Assembly: GCA_014896255.1 (NCBI GenBank)
Contig: JADBKT010000029.1
Coordinates: 1-48,739 of the forward strand
Origin: Hydrogenibacillus sp.
GTDB lineage: Bacteria > Bacillota > Bacilli > Thermicanales > DSM-22653
Reading direction: 5' to 3'
DNA length: 48,739 nt
Position 1 is the stretch's first letter; each line of letters opens with the position of its first letter. Positions 46,885 to 48,739 of this stretch are shown one piece after another. The notes beneath the pieces are model-generated. The model was not told the DNA's origin. It made no database searches and saw nothing but the letters and a program-made list of their open reading frames with translations. The position numbers and the translations under genes were made by a program.

Positions 46885-48739
46885 TTACGGCCAAAGACCG
46901 GCGATGAGCGCCGCCGCCTCCGCCCGCGTCGCCGTCCGGTCCGGACGCAATGTGCCGTCCGGATAGCCCGACATGCGCTTGGCGTTCGTGAGCAGACTCA
47001 GCGCCGGGAGCGCCCAGTGATCCGGCGACACATCGCGGTACGCCTCAGCCGCCGAATCCGATACCGACCGCGGATCGATTCCCTTGACCGGCTGGGCAAG
47101 CAGCGCTTTTTGCAAAATGGCGGCCATCTCCGCGCGGGTGATCGGGGCATCCGGGTGTATCCCCCCGTCCGGATAACCGCTCACCCAGCCCGCCGCAGCC
47201 GCTTGCGCAAACGCCTGGTAGGCCCAATGCGACGGAGGAAGGTCGAAAAACGACGGGCTCGTCCCCCCTGCCGGCAACGGCCCGAGACGCCGGACGAGCA
47301 GCGTGATGAATTCCGAACGGCGGATCGGCCGATCCGGATAAAACGCCCCGTCGGCATAGCCGCTCACCACGCCGCGCTGCTTGAGGGCCGCCAGCGGAGT
47401 CTTCGCCCAATGGTCGGCGACATCGGTAAACGGGCCGTCGACGCGCACCGCCTTGAGCGAATAAAAGCGATCGGTAAATGGCTTGCTCGAACCTAAGCGA
47501 ATGTAGTTCAATCCGCCTTGCAAAGCAAAAACGTGCGTGAGCGTGCCGCTTTCCGGCACGACAAAGCTTTCGATCACCGTCCGGTTGCCGTCATACGCTT
47601 CGAGCACCCCCCCGGCCTCCTGCGGGAGCCCGCGGACATCGACGCGCACGTACGTCGGCCGGTCGACGTAGACGTGGTAGTACTCGTTTCCGCCGGCCCG
47701 CGGTATGTATCCGAACGCAGCCGCATTCAATTGAAGCACCGCAGATTTGGCGAACGTATCCGGTCGATCGCTGCCGGCGGACGCCGGCGGGCGGTAGTCC
47801 AAAGACAGGCGATATTCGGCATTCACCCCGAATTGATAGAAGTTGCGCACCCCGACGCGGATGGACGACCCGCCGCGCACATCGAATGTCGCCTCTTCGT
47901 AAAGCCTGCCGTTAAATGGGCCGTTGTCATCCGTGACACGGAGCGATGAAGACGCGTCCTGAACCATCAGCACGAGGTCCAGTCCCGGATCGTCGGTCTC
48001 GGCGCGCACGGTGAGACGTCCGTCGGCCGGAAGCTCCAGGCGGAACCACGCCTCGACACCGGGGCGCGGGAGCGTCCCGACGAGCGACGGCGTCTCGGAG
48101 AGGTCGATCGGGTAGGCGCGCGCCGGTGACGAATTGTCGCCGTACGGCGCGGTGTAGATCGTAAATCGCGGTCGAAGGATGAACTGCACGGCCGCTTTCG
48201 CGCCGTTCGTCAGCCGTATGGTGGAACGACCGCGCGGTACACTGACCGTGACGGATCCCCCGCCCGTCAGATTCGCCACCCGCGACACGCGCCCTTGGCT
48301 GTCCAGCATTTCCAATCTCAACGATCCCGTGAGCCCCTCGGTCGAAAACGTCACGCTGCCCGTATACGGCGCATCTATCGTAAAGTAAGCCGAACCTCCG
48401 GCCGGAAGAGCGACGCCGACCGCTTTGTCCAGCGGAAGCGGCGCCGCCCGGTTCGGCGCCGTGTTGCCTCCGTAGGGCGTGACGGGTCCGCCCTGCCACG
48501 TCGAAAGCGCCGCATACGCATCGACGCGGCCGAACCCGACGGAAGGCCGCGGCGCGCCGGGGACCGGAGATGCCGTCGCCCGCAACTGATCCCGGACGGC
48601 TTCCGGCGGGCCGGATTTTTTCGAGAGCAGAAGCGCCGCCACGCCGGCCGCCTGCGGCGCCGCCATCGACGTCCCGGAAAACGCATCGTACCCGCCGGGG
48701 CGGGCGGTAAAAATGTTCACGCCGTAGGCGACGACGTCG
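46885..48739 (-). CDS. Subtilisin-like serine protease with S-layer anchor, N-terminus outside the window
   Basis: The frame runs off the right edge, so the start, signal peptide and Asp and His of the triad are not visible. Present: the end of the S8 domain with the catalytic Ser in FSGTSMAAPQAAGVAALL, preceded by VVAYGVNIFTARPGG. Then follow about three beta-sandwich pre-peptidase-like domains (residues about 100-185, 200-320 and 325-430 of the visible part) and three SLH motifs at the C-terminus, each with an HWA and a GYxDGxxxPD core (VSGYADGAFYPD, VSGYPDGGIHPD, MSGYPDGTLRPD). SLH motifs bind pyruvylated wall polymers, so the enzyme is held on the cell surface. The GTG at 48720 is an internal valine, not the start. 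Confidence 0.93.
   Translation of the reverse strand, partial: DVVAYGVNIFTARPGGYDAFSGTSMAAPQAAGVAALLLSKKSGPPEAVRDQLRATASPVPGAPRPSVGFGRVDAYAALSTWQGGPVTPYGGNTAPNRAAPLPLDKAVGVALPAGGSAYFTIDAPYTGSVTFSTEGLTGSLRLEMLDSQGRVSRVANLTGGGSVTVSVPRGRSTIRLTNGAKAAVQFILRPRFTIYTAPYGDNSSPARAYPIDLSETPSLVGTLPRPGVEAWFRLELPADGRLTVRAETDDPGLDLVLMVQDASSSLRVTDDNGPFNGRLYEEATFDVRGGSSIRVGVRNFYQFGVNAEYRLSLDYRPPASAGSDRPDTFAKSAVLQLNAAAFGYIPRAGGNEYYHVYVDRPTYVRVDVRGLPQEAGGVLEAYDGNRTVIESFVVPESGTLTHVFALQGGLNYIRLGSSKPFTDRFYSLKAVRVDGPFTDVADHWAKTPLAALKQRGVVSGYADGAFYPDRPIRRSEFITLLVRRLGPLPAGGTSPSFFDLPPSHWAYQAFAQAAAAGWVSGYPDGGIHPDAPITRAEMAAILQKALLAQPVKGIDPRSVSDSAAEAYRDVSPDHWALPALSLLTNAKRMSGYPDGTLRPDRTATRAEAAALIAGLWP

Overview
The window looks like a chromosomal segment of a GC-rich, spore-forming Gram-positive bacterium of the Bacilli type, possibly a thermophile of the Hydrogenibacillus kind; that name is inference only. 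The grounds are the gene order, the Shine-Dalgarno sites (AGGAGG-like, often before GTG or TTG starts), the Bacillus-type regulatory RNAs and operators, and sporulation-associated genes (ytaF, ydcC). Nearly all genes lie on the minus strand, so transcription runs from high to low coordinates. Only ytaF, a small unknown gene at 24.8 kb and a murG-like gene are on the plus strand.

Layout, low to high coordinates. (1) 1-870: the 5' third of a 16S rRNA gene with its leader and a near-consensus promoter. (2) 915-8738: pbuG behind a guanine riboswitch and terminator, then guaA, a transglutaminase, a DUF58 protein and a MoxR ATPase; this is the yeaC-yeaD-yebA-guaA-pbuG order of Bacillus subtilis. 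(3) 8982-12857: ytaF, the groESL operon with a perfect CIRCE operator, and moaB-tatA. (4) 12883-18721: 5-formyl-THF cyclo-ligase, a large membrane protein with a phosphatase-like ectodomain, and the t6A-modification cluster tsaE-tsaB-rimI-tsaD. (5) 18818-21141: a chemoreceptor behind a sigma-D-type promoter. (6) 21255-24775: acpS-ydcC-alr-endoAI-endoA, as in B. subtilis. (7) 25289-30051: two-gene 2-oxoacid:ferredoxin oxidoreductase (korAB), then ywfO-ywgA. (8) 30100-33786: copper homeostasis (csoR, copZ, copA) with two matching operator candidates. (9) 33811-36108: a MurG-like transferase and a VanY-like carboxypeptidase. (10) 36128-42818: nagB, nagA, mnmA, degV, a small membrane protein, degU, degS. 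(11) 42894-48739: metK behind a SAM riboswitch, a decayed membrane glycosyltransferase, a small secreted protein, and an SLH-anchored subtilase cut by the window end.

The blocks are mostly conserved Bacillus housekeeping islands packed closely together. Several are regulated in cis: guanine riboswitch on pbuG, SAM riboswitch on metK, CIRCE on groESL, CsoR-type operators on both copper transcripts, a sigma-D-type site on the chemoreceptor, and a perfect palindrome in the korAB leader.

The most unusual points are these. GMP synthase keeps a complete synthetase half but has lost every recognisable part of its glutaminase active site. The second metal-binding domain of CopA has lost both cysteines. 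The glycosyltransferase before metK has its conserved C-terminal motif split over three reading frames, directly against the SAM riboswitch. An intrinsic terminator in front of moxR has no gene upstream of it on that strand. I found no CRISPR array, phage, insertion sequence or complete novel defence system. All names come from reading motifs and gene order; no database search was run.
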